Notes: generated by a model not told the origin, from the letters alone. A stretch of 56,030 bases of DNA from Amycolatopsis rifamycinica (GCF_000695625.1 NZ_JMQI01000080.1:1-56030); one strand, 5' to 3'. Shown: positions 7,803-16,671, counted from the stretch's first letter. Numbers and translations are program-made.

Positions 7803-8643
7803 TCGCCGCGGCGGCCAGCCCGCCGATGGCGGTCATGCCGTCGGCGTTCGGGTGCATCGGCGCGGCGATCGACGTCGGGACCACGCCCTCGAACCACTTC
7901 ACGCCGGGCAGCTTGCACACGTCGTGGCCGATCGAGGCCGTCCGGACGTCGACGTAGTGCGCGTCGTGCGCGGCGGCCTGCCGGGCGAGGGCGGCGTTGG
8001 TCCGGTCGATGCTGCCCTGGATGTAGTTCGCGTCGCGCGGGGTCAGCGGCGCGATCGGCCAGCAGCCGTTGTGCGGCAGGTAGGTGCCGTAGCCGGCCAC
8101 GAAGACGTCGGCGTTCGGCGCCTTGGCGTGGATCGCGTCGAGCAGGGCGCCCCACACCGGCTCGGACGCGGCGATCTTCTCGGCCAGCTGGTCGTGACCG
8201 CCCGCGGTGTACCGGTCGACGCAGTCCGGGTTGACGCCGGGCAGCAGGTTGATGCAGCTCGTCGCGGCGCCGACCAGGCCGACGTCGTTGCCGCCGATCG
8301 TCACGGTCACCGTGCGGGTCTGCTCGCTCAGCGCGTCCAGCTGCGGCGGCACCGCGCCGGACGAGGTCTGCTGCGGGGCGGTCATGTCCGCCGTCGTCGC
8401 GCCGGAGCAGGTGACGTCCTTCAGCGGCACGCCGAGTTCCTTCGCGGCGATGTGCGGGTAGTCGGCCAGCGACCGGAGGCAGCCGGGGGAGCCGAGGTCG
8501 GCCGGCAGGATGAGCGGCCCGGCCGCCGCCGAATCCCCCAGTGCCACGTACTCCTCGGCGGTGCCCGCCGCCGCCGTGCCCGCCGTCGCGCCCGCCAGCG
8601 CGGTGACCATGATCGCGATGAACGCCGTCGTCCTCACTCGCAC
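7792..8643 (-). CDS. Secreted SGNH/GDSL hydrolase (esterase/lipase-like)
   Basis: 283 residues. A signal peptide (residues 1-26, MRVRTTAFIAIMVTALAG and so on, ending in AAAGTA) is followed by block I YVALGDSAAAGP with nucleophile Ser38, block III GGND and block V HPNADG carrying the catalytic His. Several cysteines (SPGCL, VTCSG, TSCIN, PDCVD, NGCWP, HDVCK) suggest disulfides as in Streptomyces extracellular lipases. GTG 8643 was chosen because AGGAGGA (complement of 8648-8654) lies 4 nt upstream; GTG 8637 is an alternative. Probable role: extracellular ester hydrolysis. It overlaps the convergent PPOX gene by 11 bp and is divergent from the PucR regulator. Confidence 0.9.
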   Translation of the reverse strand: MRVRTTAFIAIMVTALAGATAGTAAAGTAEEYVALGDSAAAGPLILPADLGSPGCLRSLADYPHIAAKELGVPLKDVTCSGATTADMTAPQQTSSGAVPPQLDALSEQTRTVTVTIGGNDVGLVGAATSCINLLPGVNPDCVDRYTAGGHDQLAEKIAASEPVWGALLDAIHAKAPNADVFVAGYGTYLPHNGCWPIAPLTPRDANYIQGSIDRTNAALARQAAAHDAHYVDVRTASIGHDVCKLPGVKWFEGVVPTSIAAPMHPNADGMTAIGGLAAAAIRG

Positions 8644-8748
8644 GCCGTCCTCCTTGACGTTCTGCCGACTGTTGGTCTCCGTGACACCATCGGCACCGGA
8701 CGTCACGGGGTTGACTGGGAATCCGGGCAGAGAACGAGGGGATCGGTT

Positions 8749-9978
8749 GTGACCGAGCACAAGCGCGGCGCGGACCTCACCCTCGGCGGCCGGCGCGTGC
8801 ACGAGCGGCTCACCCGGGAGGAGCCCGAGCTGATCGCCCGGGTGCTCGCGCGGATCCAGGCCGACGTCGCCGACTACCGCCGGCTGCCGGTGGAGGAACT
8901 GGCCGGTGACATCGCGGGCATCACCCGGCAGGCGGTGCGGGCGTTCGTGCGCAGCCTGCGCGAGGACCGCGAGCTCAACGCGGCCGAACTGCGGCAGGTC
9001 GGCGCGTCGGCGGTCCGGCGGGCGGAGGAGGGCTTCCCGCTGGAGGCCGTGCTGACCGCGTACCACGTCGGCGCGCGGGAGATCTTCGCCGTCGGCTCGG
9101 CTTCGTCGGGCCGTGCGGACGTCGCCGATCTGCTCGAAGTCGCGGACCGGGTGCTGGCGTTCGTCGGCACGGTGACCGGCGCGGTCACCCGCGGGTACCT
9201 GGAGGAGCTGCGGACGAAGGTCGGGCAGGAGCACACCGCGCGCCGGACGCTGCTGTCGGTGCTCGTCGACGGCGGCCCGGTCGACGTCGTCGCCCGCAGC
9301 GCCGGGATCACGCTGCCCGCCCGGTACGTCGTGCTGAGCGTCGAACTCGGGCCGCACGCCGACGAGGAGTCACCGGAGGTGGACGCCGGGATCGCCGTCC
9401 GGCGGAAACTCCGCCGGTTCCTGGCGGCGTTCGAGCGGGTCTGCGGGGACGGCGTGCTCGCGTCCCTCGACGGTCCCGGCGGGCTCGTCCTGCTCCCGGT
9501 GGCGGGCCGTGCTCCGGACTGGCCGGCGGTGCTGGACGCGGCCGGGCGTGCGGCGGGCGTCACCGTGCTCGCGGCGGCGGAGACCGCGGCGCCCGGCGAG
9601 GTGCGGACGGCCGCGGTGCAGACGGCCGAGGTGCTCGACGTGCTGCGGTGGTTCGGCCGGCCGCCGGGCCTGTACCGCCTCGACGACGTCCTGGTGGAGT
9701 ACCAGCTGACCCGCCCGGGAGTGGCCCGCGACCGCCTCGCGGCCGCGCTCGACCCGCTGGAAGCCCACCCCGAGCTGGCCGAGACGCTCGACGCCTACCT
9801 GGCCCTGGAGACGAACCGCCGCCGCACGGCGGCCCAGCTGCACGTCCACCCCAACACGGTCGACTACCGCCTCCGCCGCATCCGCGACCTGACCGGCATC
9901 GACCCCCTCCACCCGGCCGGCCTGCCCCGCATCATCGCGGCCTCCGCCGCCCGCCGCGCCACCCACGCCCCCCGCTGA
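8749..9978 (+). CDS. PucR/CdaR-type helix-turn-helix transcriptional regulator
   Basis: 409 residues. An N-terminal helical RsbRD/PucR-N-like domain (about 25-165: EEPELIARVLARIQADV, EGFPLEAVLTAYHVG) and a GGDEF-like middle region precede the C-terminal HTH_30 domain (TLDAYLALETNRRRTAAQLHVHPNTVDYRLRRI, split in the protein over about 345-395), the hallmark of this family. GTG 8749 follows a GAGGGG site. The gene is divergent from the secreted hydrolase with 105 bp between them, making that gene a possible target. Signal and regulon unknown. Its stop codon directly abuts the first 21-bp repeat array. Confidence 0.9.
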   Translation: MTEHKRGADLTLGGRRVHERLTREEPELIARVLARIQADVADYRRLPVEELAGDIAGITRQAVRAFVRSLREDRELNAAELRQVGASAVRRAEEGFPLEAVLTAYHVGAREIFAVGSASSGRADVADLLEVADRVLAFVGTVTGAVTRGYLEELRTKVGQEHTARRTLLSVLVDGGPVDVVARSAGITLPARYVVLSVELGPHADEESPEVDAGIAVRRKLRRFLAAFERVCGDGVLASLDGPGGLVLLPVAGRAPDWPAVLDAAGRAAGVTVLAAAETAAPGEVRTAAVQTAEVLDVLRWFGRPPGLYRLDDVLVEYQLTRPGVARDRLAAALDPLEAHPELAETLDAYLALETNRRRTAAQLHVHPNTVDYRLRRIRDLTGIDPLHPAGLPRIIAASAARRATHAPR

Positions 9979-10091
9979 CGCGTCGTCCACCCAGGTACGC
10001 GTGTCGTCCCTCCGATCACGCGAGTCGACCCTCCGATCACGGGACCCGGAGTGCCTGGATGGACGACACGCGTGCTTGGACGGACGACACG
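9979..10091. repeat. Array A of 21-bp units: three forward, spacer, two inverted
   Basis: Five contiguous 21-bp units. Forward: 9979-9999, 10000-10020, 10021-10041. Then an 8-bp spacer (10042-10049) and inverted units 10050-10070 and 10071-10091. Units share the start CGTGTCGTCC (or CGAGTCGACC) and mostly the end CACG. Unit 10000-10020 and the reverse complement of 10071-10091 agree at 18 of 21 positions. The array begins right after the PucR stop codon and ends 14 bp before the end of the convergent hydrolase gene. It is related to the array at 17511-17645. Confidence 0.85.
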
Positions 10092-10105
10092 GCGGTGGGT
10101 GCCGG

Positions 10106-10972
10106 TTACTGGGTGGCGACTCGGGTGATCGCGTCGGCGAGGTCGGGCCAGACCGCGCGGGGCAGGTTGTGGCCCATGCCCGGGATCACCAGCAGCTCCG
10201 CGCCCGGGATCGCCTCCGCCGTCGCCTTGCCGCCGCTCACGTTGATCAGGGGGTCCGCGTCGCCGTGGACGACCAGGGCCGGCAGCCGGACGTCGCGAAG
10301 GCGCGCGGTGCGGTCGCCGGAGGCGACCACCGCCGCCGCGTGGCGGAGGGTGCCCACCGGGTGGCGGGCGCGGTCGTAGTGCAGCGCCGCCTTGGCCAGC
10401 AGGAACGCCTCGTCGTCCGGGTAACCGGGGGAGCCGAGCCGCCGGTAGCCCTCGACGCTGTCGGCGAGCGCCTGCTCGCGGGTCGTGGCGGGCGGGCGGG
10501 TCAGCAGGGCCAGCGCCCACGGCTCGGCCTGCCCGACCGACGGGTCGCCGGTGGTCGACATGATCGACGTGACCGACCGCAGCCGGTCCGGGTGGTCGAT
10601 GGCCAGCTGCTGAACGATCATCCCGCCCATTGACGCCCCCACCACGTGGGCCCGGTCGATGCCGAGCGCGTCGAACAGCCCGACGGCGTCGTCGGCCATG
10701 TCCGACAGCGTGTACGGCGCGCTCGACGGGTCGCCGGCGGCCAGCGCGGCCAGGTCCGGCGGCGGCAGGTGGTCGAGCCACGTGGAGAGCCCGACGTCCC
10801 GGTTGTCGTAGCGCACCACGAAGAACCCGCGGCCGGCGAGCAGCTCGCAGAAATCGTCCTCCCAGGTGATCATCTGGGCGCCGAGGCCCATCACGAGGAC
10901 CAGCGGCGGGGCCGCCGGATCGCCGAAGGTGTCGTACTCGAGCTCGAGACCGTTGGCCTGTGCGCGTGCCAT
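10106..10972 (-). CDS. Alpha/beta-fold hydrolase
   Basis: 288 residues from ATG 10972 (the frame is open further, but the family N-terminus is MARAQANGLELEYDTFG). Nucleophile elbow GASMGG with Ser114, an oxyanion region VMGLGAQM, the acid in VVHGDADPLI and the catalytic His in PGMGHNLPR are all in order. This is the standard layout of actinobacterial esterase/peroxidase-type hydrolases (RdmC-, EstB-like). Substrate unknown. It is divergent from a TetR regulator only 67 bp away, the likely controller. Confidence 0.9.
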   Translation of the reverse strand: MARAQANGLELEYDTFGDPAAPPLVLVMGLGAQMITWEDDFCELLAGRGFFVVRYDNRDVGLSTWLDHLPPPDLAALAAGDPSSAPYTLSDMADDAVGLFDALGIDRAHVVGASMGGMIVQQLAIDHPDRLRSVTSIMSTTGDPSVGQAEPWALALLTRPPATTREQALADSVEGYRRLGSPGYPDDEAFLLAKAALHYDRARHPVGTLRHAAAVVASGDRTARLRDVRLPALVVHGDADPLINVSGGKATAEAIPGAELLVIPGMGHNLPRAVWPDLADAITRVATQ

Positions 10973-11039
10973 ACCCCGATCCTGCCGTACCCGCGCGAAG
11001 CTGGCACCGGGCCGGGCCGTGCGGTTACCGTTACGCCCC

Positions 11040-11771
11040 ATGCCGACTTCATCCTCGGGCACGGGACAGCGCCCCCGGTCGCGGGCCGCGGCGGGGCTGC
11101 CGGCGCTGACGGCCGACTGCATCGTCAGCGCCGCCACCGCCCTCACCGCCCAGCGCGGCCTGGACAACTGGACCCTGCGGGAGCTCGCCCGCGCGGTCGA
11201 GGCCTACCCGGCGGTGATCTACCACCACGTCGGCGACCGGGACGCGGTGGTGAACGCCGTCGTCGACCGGGTCGTCGGGCTGATCGAGCTGCCGGACGAG
11301 GGGCTGCCGTGGCAGGAGTGGTTCACCCAGCTGCTGGCCGGCCTGCGCGCGGTGCTGCGGACGTACCCGGGTTGCGCGCGGCGGCTGGCGCTGTTCGGGC
11401 CGTCGGTCAAAGCGGCCACGCGCACCATCGACGCCGGTGTCGGCGTGCTGCTGGCCGCCGGGTTCGGCCGCGAAAGCGTGCTGGCCTACAACCTGCTGCT
11501 GATGACCGCGTGCCAGTTCGTCGCGATGGAGGACGACCGCGACGGCGCGCTCGCGCTGCGGATCGACAACACCGAGGAGTACGCGACCTACCGCGAGCGC
11601 GCCGACCTGCCGGGGATGGCCGAGCTCGGTGCCGCGATGCACGACCTGATGGGTGACCCCGACCTGGCCTCGGGCTACTACGCGCAGCTCTACGACTACG
11701 CGGTCCGCCGGTGTCTCGACGGCCTCGCGCACCGGCTGGACGAACTGCACAATCCGGACAGCGAAGGGTGA
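11040..11771 (+). CDS. TetR/AcrR-family regulator
   Basis: 243 residues from ATG 11040. The N-terminal helix-turn-helix (LTADCIVSAATALTAQRGLD, then LRELARAVEAYPAVIYHHVGDRD) is followed by a TetR_C-like ligand domain (about 95-235). The recognition segment carries VEAYPAVIYHHV in place of the commoner GVSxxTLYxHF, so the DNA target may be unusual. Its divergent neighbour, the alpha/beta hydrolase, is the natural target. Confidence 0.87.
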   Translation: MPTSSSGTGQRPRSRAAAGLPALTADCIVSAATALTAQRGLDNWTLRELARAVEAYPAVIYHHVGDRDAVVNAVVDRVVGLIELPDEGLPWQEWFTQLLAGLRAVLRTYPGCARRLALFGPSVKAATRTIDAGVGVLLAAGFGRESVLAYNLLLMTACQFVAMEDDRDGALALRIDNTEEYATYRERADLPGMAELGAAMHDLMGDPDLASGYYAQLYDYAVRRCLDGLAHRLDELHNPDSEG

Positions 11772-11834
11772 CAGCGACTTGACAGTGCCGCGGCGTACCG
11801 TGGCCCTGCGTCGGTGGTTCGCCCACTGACCCGG

Positions 11835-11874
11835 AGCCCCTGGCGCCCTCCTCCCCCTCGTGGCGCCGGGGGCT
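11835..11874. terminator. Stem-loop between convergent TetR genes
   Basis: AGCCCCTGGCGCC (11835-11847) pairs with GGCGCCGGGGGCT (11862-11874) with one mismatch across a 14-nt loop. It sits between two convergent genes and can serve both. Confidence 0.55.
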
Positions 11875-11879
11875 TCGGT

Positions 11880-12542
11880 CTACGCGGAATCGCCCTGCCG
11901 CGGCGCCGGGGGGCCGGTGCGCGGCGCCGCCTGGATGGCCGGGAAGATGTCGCCGACCAGCGTCACCAGCGACTTCGACAGCAGCAGGTGCACCTGTTCG
12001 CGGGTCAGCGACCGGCGCACGAGCCACTCCCGGCCCGCCGCCTTCACCATCCCGCCGAACGCGCGCACGAGGGCGTTCAGCTCCGGGCCGTGGTCGCTTT
12101 CGCGCGACAGGCCGACCGCCTCCAGCACGCGGTCGGCCGATTCGCGGTCGGCTTCTTCGAGGATGCGCTCCACCTGGAGGTCGCGGCCGATGCCCTCCGG
12201 TGCGATCGCGGCCAGCCACATCCGCTCCTGGCTGGTGACCATGTCGAGGAACCACTCGATGGCGACGTCGGCGCGCAGTTCGAGCGGCCCGTCGGGGAGG
12301 ATCTCGACGGCCAGCCGCGGCACGGTCAGCGCGCGGCGGATGATTTCCAGGTACAGCTCGCGTTTGGTGCCGAAGTAGTGGTTGATCAGCCCCCGCGCCA
12401 CCCCGGCCGCCGCGGCGATGTCCGAAGTGGACACTTCGGAATAGGGGCGTGCACCGAACAGCCGGGCCGCACAGGTGTAGATCTGTTCCTTCCGTTCGTC
12501 CGGTTCCAGTCTTCGCCATCTCGGCGCCGGCTCGGTGTTCAT
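11880..12542 (-). CDS. TetR-family regulator downstream of the amino-acid cassette
   Basis: 220 residues from ATG 12542 (MNTEPAPRWRRLEPDERKEQ). A classic TetR helix-turn-helix: IYTCAARLFGARPYSEVSTSDIAAAAGVARGLINHYFGTKRELY (given here as the family pattern over residues about 22-66). The C-terminal domain contains RMWLAAIAPEGIG and a long helix with DRVLEAVGL. It lies 91 bp after the flavin oxidase gene on the same strand and is the only regulator adjacent to that operon, hence its probable regulator (inference). Confidence 0.88.
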   Translation of the reverse strand: MNTEPAPRWRRLEPDERKEQIYTCAARLFGARPYSEVSTSDIAAAAGVARGLINHYFGTKRELYLEIIRRALTVPRLAVEILPDGPLELRADVAIEWFLDMVTSQERMWLAAIAPEGIGRDLQVERILEEADRESADRVLEAVGLSRESDHGPELNALVRAFGGMVKAAGREWLVRRSLTREQVHLLLSKSLVTLVGDIFPAIQAAPRTGPPAPRQGDSA

Positions 12543-12633
12543 GCGCCCATCGTCGCACGGGCCGTTGCGCCGGGCAGGGCAGTGAGCACGATGTCGGGTG
12601 CGCGGCCACCCGGATGACACGATCGGGGCACGG

Positions 12634-14325
12634 TCAGTCCGGCAGCGTGATCGGCGCGATGTCCGCGAAGCCGTCGCCCGGGCCGGGATTCGCCGGATCG
12701 GTGGCCCCGCCGAAGTGGTGCAGCACGCCCCACACGGCGTTCAGCGCCGTCTGCACCGCGCCCTCGGCCCAGCCCGCCGTCCACGAGATGTCGTCGCCGG
12801 CCAGGAACAGGCCCCGGTACCGCGACGGCAGCTCGTCCTGCACGAAGTGCGTGAACAGCCGCTGCTGGTAGCGGTAGTGCCCGGGCAGGTTCGCCTTGAA
12901 CGCGCCCATGAAGTGCGGTTCGGCCTCCCAGGACACGGTCACCGGGTCGCCGATGATGTGCCGCCGGACGTCGACTCCCGGGTAGATCTCGCGCAGCGAC
13001 TGCAGCATCACCTCGACGCGCTCGCCGACCGGCAGCGGCAGCCACTTCAGCGAGTCGTCGGCCCACGTGTAGGACAGGCAGATGACCGCGGGCGCGTCCG
13101 GGTCGTCGCCGAGCAGGTACGTGCCGCGCGGCATCCGGTCGGTGAGCGTCATGCTCATCGCGTCGCGGCCGGTCGCCGGGTCGCGGTCCAGCCAGAACGG
13201 CCGGTCGACCGGCACGAACACCTTCGACGACGCCATGTAGTGCGTGCGCTCGATCGCCGTCCAGTGGTCGATCGGGAACAGCGCTTCGTCGCACTCGATG
13301 TTCGACAGCAGCATCCAGCTCTGCGCGGTGAACACCGCCGCCGGGAAGGTCCGGATGTGGCCGTGCGTGTCCGTCACGGTGATGTTGGCGGGCGCGGTGC
13401 GGTGCAGCCGGGCGACGCCGGGCTGCGGCCGTCCGCCGTGCAGCGTGCTCAGGCTCGTGCCCGCCGGCCAGAAAGCGATGTCTTCCGGGGCGTGCTCCCA
13501 CAACCGCAGCGGGAGCTGCCTGCTGCCGCCGACGATGCTGCGGTGCTCGTCGTCGGCTCCGGTGTAGACGACGCGCAGGATCTCCAGGATGGAGTTGGGG
13601 AAGTCGGTGTCCCAGCCGCCGGTGCCGAAGCCGACCTGGCCGAAGATCTCGCGGTGGCGGAAGGAGGCGAACGCGGGGGAGTCGCAGAGGAAGCCGTAGA
13701 ACGTCTGGTTGTCCAGCCGCGGGACGAGCTCGTTCCACAGCCGCTTGATCGTCTTCGCGTCGCGGTCGCGGATCGCCCTCTGCATCTCGGCGAAGCAGGC
13801 GTGCTCGGCCAGCGTCCGGTCCCAGGCCGCCGCGACCTCCCGGAACACGGCGGGCAGGTCGCCGGCCGTGCGCGCGTAGTGGCTCTGCCCCTTCAGGTCC
13901 ACGACGGTGCTCGGCGTGCCCGGGGCCAGCGGGTTCGGGAACGGCGTCGTCTTCAGCCCGACCTTGTCGATGTAGTGGAACAGCGCGGTCGACGCGGGCG
14001 GGAAGCGCATCGCGCCCATCTCGGCGACGACGTCGTCCGGGCAGCCGGGGAACCGCACGGTCCGCAGCCGGCCGCCGAGCTCGCCGATCTCGTACACCAC
14101 CGGCCGCAGGCCCAGTTTCATCAGCTCGTACGCGGTGACGATGCCGGAGAGGCCGCCGCCGATCACGGCGACCTCGGTGCCGTGCCGCCCGGCAGGCACG
14201 GAGCCCAGCCCGGCGGGGTGGGCGAGGTAGTCGTCGTAGGCGAACGGGAAGTCGGGGCCGAACATCGTGATCGGGCGGCCCGCCGGTTCGTCGTGGTGGA
14301 TCGCGGTCGGGACGGCGGAGGTCAT
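12634..14325 (-). CDS. Flavin-dependent amino-acid 2-monooxygenase / L-amino-acid oxidase family enzyme
   Basis: 563 residues from ATG 14325. The FAD dinucleotide-binding motif VAVIGGGLSG lies at residues 52-61, followed by GELGGRLRT. The C-terminal FAD motif is GLFLAGDDISWTAGWAEGA. Length and layout match the tryptophan/lysine/phenylalanine 2-monooxygenase branch of the amine-oxidase family, which turns an amino acid plus O2 into the shortened amide, CO2 and water. An L-amino-acid oxidase activity is the alternative. The start overlaps the stop of the nitrilase-fold gene (ATGA), which supports the monooxygenase reading because the amide would be the next enzyme's substrate. Amino-acid specificity cannot be read off. 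Confidence 0.85.
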   Translation of the reverse strand: MTSAVPTAIHHDEPAGRPITMFGPDFPFAYDDYLAHPAGLGSVPAGRHGTEVAVIGGGLSGIVTAYELMKLGLRPVVYEIGELGGRLRTVRFPGCPDDVVAEMGAMRFPPASTALFHYIDKVGLKTTPFPNPLAPGTPSTVVDLKGQSHYARTAGDLPAVFREVAAAWDRTLAEHACFAEMQRAIRDRDAKTIKRLWNELVPRLDNQTFYGFLCDSPAFASFRHREIFGQVGFGTGGWDTDFPNSILEILRVVYTGADDEHRSIVGGSRQLPLRLWEHAPEDIAFWPAGTSLSTLHGGRPQPGVARLHRTAPANITVTDTHGHIRTFPAAVFTAQSWMLLSNIECDEALFPIDHWTAIERTHYMASSKVFVPVDRPFWLDRDPATGRDAMSMTLTDRMPRGTYLLGDDPDAPAVICLSYTWADDSLKWLPLPVGERVEVMLQSLREIYPGVDVRRHIIGDPVTVSWEAEPHFMGAFKANLPGHYRYQQRLFTHFVQDELPSRYRGLFLAGDDISWTAGWAEGAVQTALNAVWGVLHHFGGATDPANPGPGDGFADIAPITLPD

Positions 14326-15065
14326 GCGGTGGTTCCCCGGTACAGTTCGGGCCGTCGGTCGGCCAGGTGGGTGTTTTCCCGGCGGGACGCGGCCAGTGCG
14401 TCCCGCGTGACGTCGGCGGTGATCACTTCCGGCCCGGCGCCGGCGCGGGCGAGCACCTCGCCGGTCGGGGCCACGACGCAGGACCGCCCGCAGTAGGTCA
14501 GTTCCCGCTCGGTGTCGCAGCGGTTCGCGTAGGCGACGAACAGCTGGCTCTCGTAGGCCCGCGCGGGCACCAGCGTGTCGGCGACCAGCTCGTAGGGGCT
14601 CATCAGCGCGGTCGGCACGACCAGCAGCTCGGTGCCGGCGAGCGCGTGCGCCCGGACCAGCTCCGGGAACTCGACGTCGTAGCAGATGAGCAGCCCGACC
14701 CGGACGCCGCCGAGGTCGGCCTGCACGACGGCCTCGTCGCCGGGGGTGAACCACGCCTTGTCGAGGTCGCCGAAGAGGTGCGTCTTGCGGTAGTTCGCGA
14801 GCCGCCGTCCGGTGGCGTCGACGAGCTGGACGCTGTTGTAGACGTGCTCGCCGTCGGTTTCCGGGTAGCCGTACGCCAGCGCGGTGCCCGTTTCCCTGGC
14901 CAGCGCCGACATCCGGGCGGCGGTGGGCCCGTCGGCCGGCTCGGCGAGCTCGTGCGTGCGCGCGCCGATGTGGTAGCCGGTGGTGATCATTTCCGCGGTG
15001 ACGACGAGGTCGGCGTCGAGCCGGGGCAGGTCGCCGAGCGGCCCCTGGTGGATGGCGACCCTCAT
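14322..15065 (-). CDS. Nitrilase-superfamily carbon-nitrogen hydrolase (probable omega- or short-chain amidase)
   Basis: 247 residues with the complete Glu-Lys-Cys triad: Glu25 (VTAEMITTGY), Lys94 (NYRKTHLF) and Cys128 (LLICYDVEFPE), with a second Glu in VEFPE. Enzymes of this length hydrolyse amides to acids plus ammonia; DavA (5-aminovaleramidase) and 4-guanidinobutyramidase are examples of partners for flavin 2-monooxygenases. ATGA overlaps on both sides place it between the permease and the flavin enzyme in one translationally coupled operon. Confidence 0.9.
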   Translation of the reverse strand: MRVAIHQGPLGDLPRLDADLVVTAEMITTGYHIGARTHELAEPADGPTAARMSALARETGTALAYGYPETDGEHVYNSVQLVDATGRRLANYRKTHLFGDLDKAWFTPGDEAVVQADLGGVRVGLLICYDVEFPELVRAHALAGTELLVVPTALMSPYELVADTLVPARAYESQLFVAYANRCDTERELTYCGRSCVVAPTGEVLARAGAGPEVITADVTRDALAASRRENTHLADRRPELYRGTTA

Positions 15066-16453
15066 GCCAGCCTCGACTTCCGGATCCCGTAGCCGAAGTA
15101 GATCAGCAGGCCCAGCACCATCCAGGCGCCGAAGACCAGCCAGGTGGCGCCGTCGAGGCTGAGCATCATGTACGCGCAGCAGAGCACGCCCAGGACCGGC
15201 GTGACCGGCGAGAGCGGCACGCGGAAGGTCCGCGGCCGGTCGGGCTGCCGGCGTCGGAGGATCAGCACGGCCACGTTGACCAGGCCGAACGCGAACAGCG
15301 TCCCGATGCTGGTGGCGTCGGCCAGCTTGCCCAGCGGGATGAAGGCGGCGAGGACGGCGACGAAGGCCGAAACCACGAGGGTGTTCGTCCGCGGGGAGCC
15401 GCTCTTCGCATCCACTTTGGACAGAGCGGCCGGGACGAGGCCGTCGCGGGACATCGCGAACAGGATGCGCGTCTGTCCGTAGAGGACGGTCAGCACGACG
15501 CTGGAGATCGCCACGATCGCGCCGACGGCCAGCAGCCCCGCCCAGAACGGGTTGTCCGAGACGACGTCGAGCACGTGCGAGAGCGCCGCCTTCTGGCCGT
15601 CGAACCGCTGCCACGGCAGGGCGCCGACGGCGGCCACGGCGACCAGGCAGTACAGCACGGTGACGATGCCGAGCGAGAGCAGGATCGCCCGCGGCAGGTC
15701 GCGCTGCGGGTTCTCCGCCTCCTCGCCGGCGGTCGACGCCGCGTCGAAACCGATGTAGGAGAAGAACAGCTTCGCGCCGCCGGCACTGAGGCCGGCCAGG
15801 CCGAGCGGCAGGAACGGCGTGAAGTTCTTCGCCTGGACCGCGCTGAAGGCGATCGCGCAGAACAACACCAGCGTGCCGATCTTGACCACGACCATGACCG
15901 CGTTCGCCCGTGCGCTCTCCTTCGCCCCGGACAGCAGCAGGACCATCGCCAGGACGACGACGAGGATGGCGGGCACGTTGACGACACCGCCGTCGCCGGG
16001 CGGCCCGCTGAGCGCATCCGGGATGGCGAAGCCGAAGGCCAGCCGCAGCAGTTCGTTGAGGTACTGGCCCCAGCCGACGGCGACCGACGCCACCGATACG
16101 CCGTATTCGAGCACCAGGCACCACCCGCACACCCAGGCGACGAGCTCGCCGAGCGTGGCGTAGGTGTAGGAGTACGACGAGCCCGACAGCGGGATCATCC
16201 CGGCGAGCTCGGCGTAGGACAGGGCCGAGAACAACGCCGTGACGCCGGCGAGCACGAACGACAGCACCACGGCCGGGCCGGCCACCGGGACGGCTTCGCC
16301 GAGCACGACGAAGATGCCGCTGCCCAGCGTCGCCCCGATGCTGAGCATGGTGAGCTGCCCGAGGCCGAGCGACCGCTTCAACGTGCCATGATCACCTTCG
16401 GCGACCAGGTCGGCGACCGGTTTCCGCCGCAGCGTCGCGGCTCGCAAAGTCAT
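15062..16453 (-). CDS. APC-family amino-acid permease (CAT/YfnA-like)
   Basis: 463 residues from ATG 16453 (an upstream in-frame ATG at 16492 would add 13 atypical residues). Twelve or more hydrophobic helices, with the APC signature in TM1 (SIGATLGSGIFVVLGEA) and GFDAASTAGEEAENPQRDLP in the TM6-7 region, typical of the cationic-amino-acid-transporter branch. It should import an amino acid by proton coupling. As first gene of the three-gene cassette it would supply the flavin enzyme's substrate. A CAT-type carrier favours lysine or arginine (inference). Confidence 0.92.
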   Translation of the reverse strand: MTLRAATLRRKPVADLVAEGDHGTLKRSLGLGQLTMLSIGATLGSGIFVVLGEAVPVAGPAVVLSFVLAGVTALFSALSYAELAGMIPLSGSSYSYTYATLGELVAWVCGWCLVLEYGVSVASVAVGWGQYLNELLRLAFGFAIPDALSGPPGDGGVVNVPAILVVVLAMVLLLSGAKESARANAVMVVVKIGTLVLFCAIAFSAVQAKNFTPFLPLGLAGLSAGGAKLFFSYIGFDAASTAGEEAENPQRDLPRAILLSLGIVTVLYCLVAVAAVGALPWQRFDGQKAALSHVLDVVSDNPFWAGLLAVGAIVAISSVVLTVLYGQTRILFAMSRDGLVPAALSKVDAKSGSPRTNTLVVSAFVAVLAAFIPLGKLADATSIGTLFAFGLVNVAVLILRRRQPDRPRTFRVPLSPVTPVLGVLCCAYMMLSLDGATWLVFGAWMVLGLLIYFGYGIRKSRLA

Positions 16454-16511
16454 GCCGACGACGGTAACGGTCGTTTCCGGAGCGCAAAACACGAGGACGT
16501 TGCGCGTACAG

Positions 16512-16531
16512 ATGAATCACAGGTGATTCAT
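16512..16531. promoter_or_regulatory. 20-bp perfect palindrome, operator candidate for the amino-acid cassette
   Basis: ATGAATCAC (16512-16520) and its exact complement GTGATTCAT (16523-16531) flank AG. It lies in the A/T-richer 218-bp divergent region 59 bp before the permease start. Size and symmetry fit a TetR- or GntR-type site; the TetR gene at 11880-12542 is the likely binder (inference). Confidence 0.6.
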
Positions 16532-16671
16532 TGCACATTCTGAGCAGATCGTGGCGATTCGTTCCGGATCGGATTTTGCCTCGCGTGGGGTTGTCGGATC
16601 CGCCGTGTGCCGTTCGTGGAGGGGGTGAGCGGCCGCCACGAGGGCACCGCCGAGACCCACAGGGGATGAAG

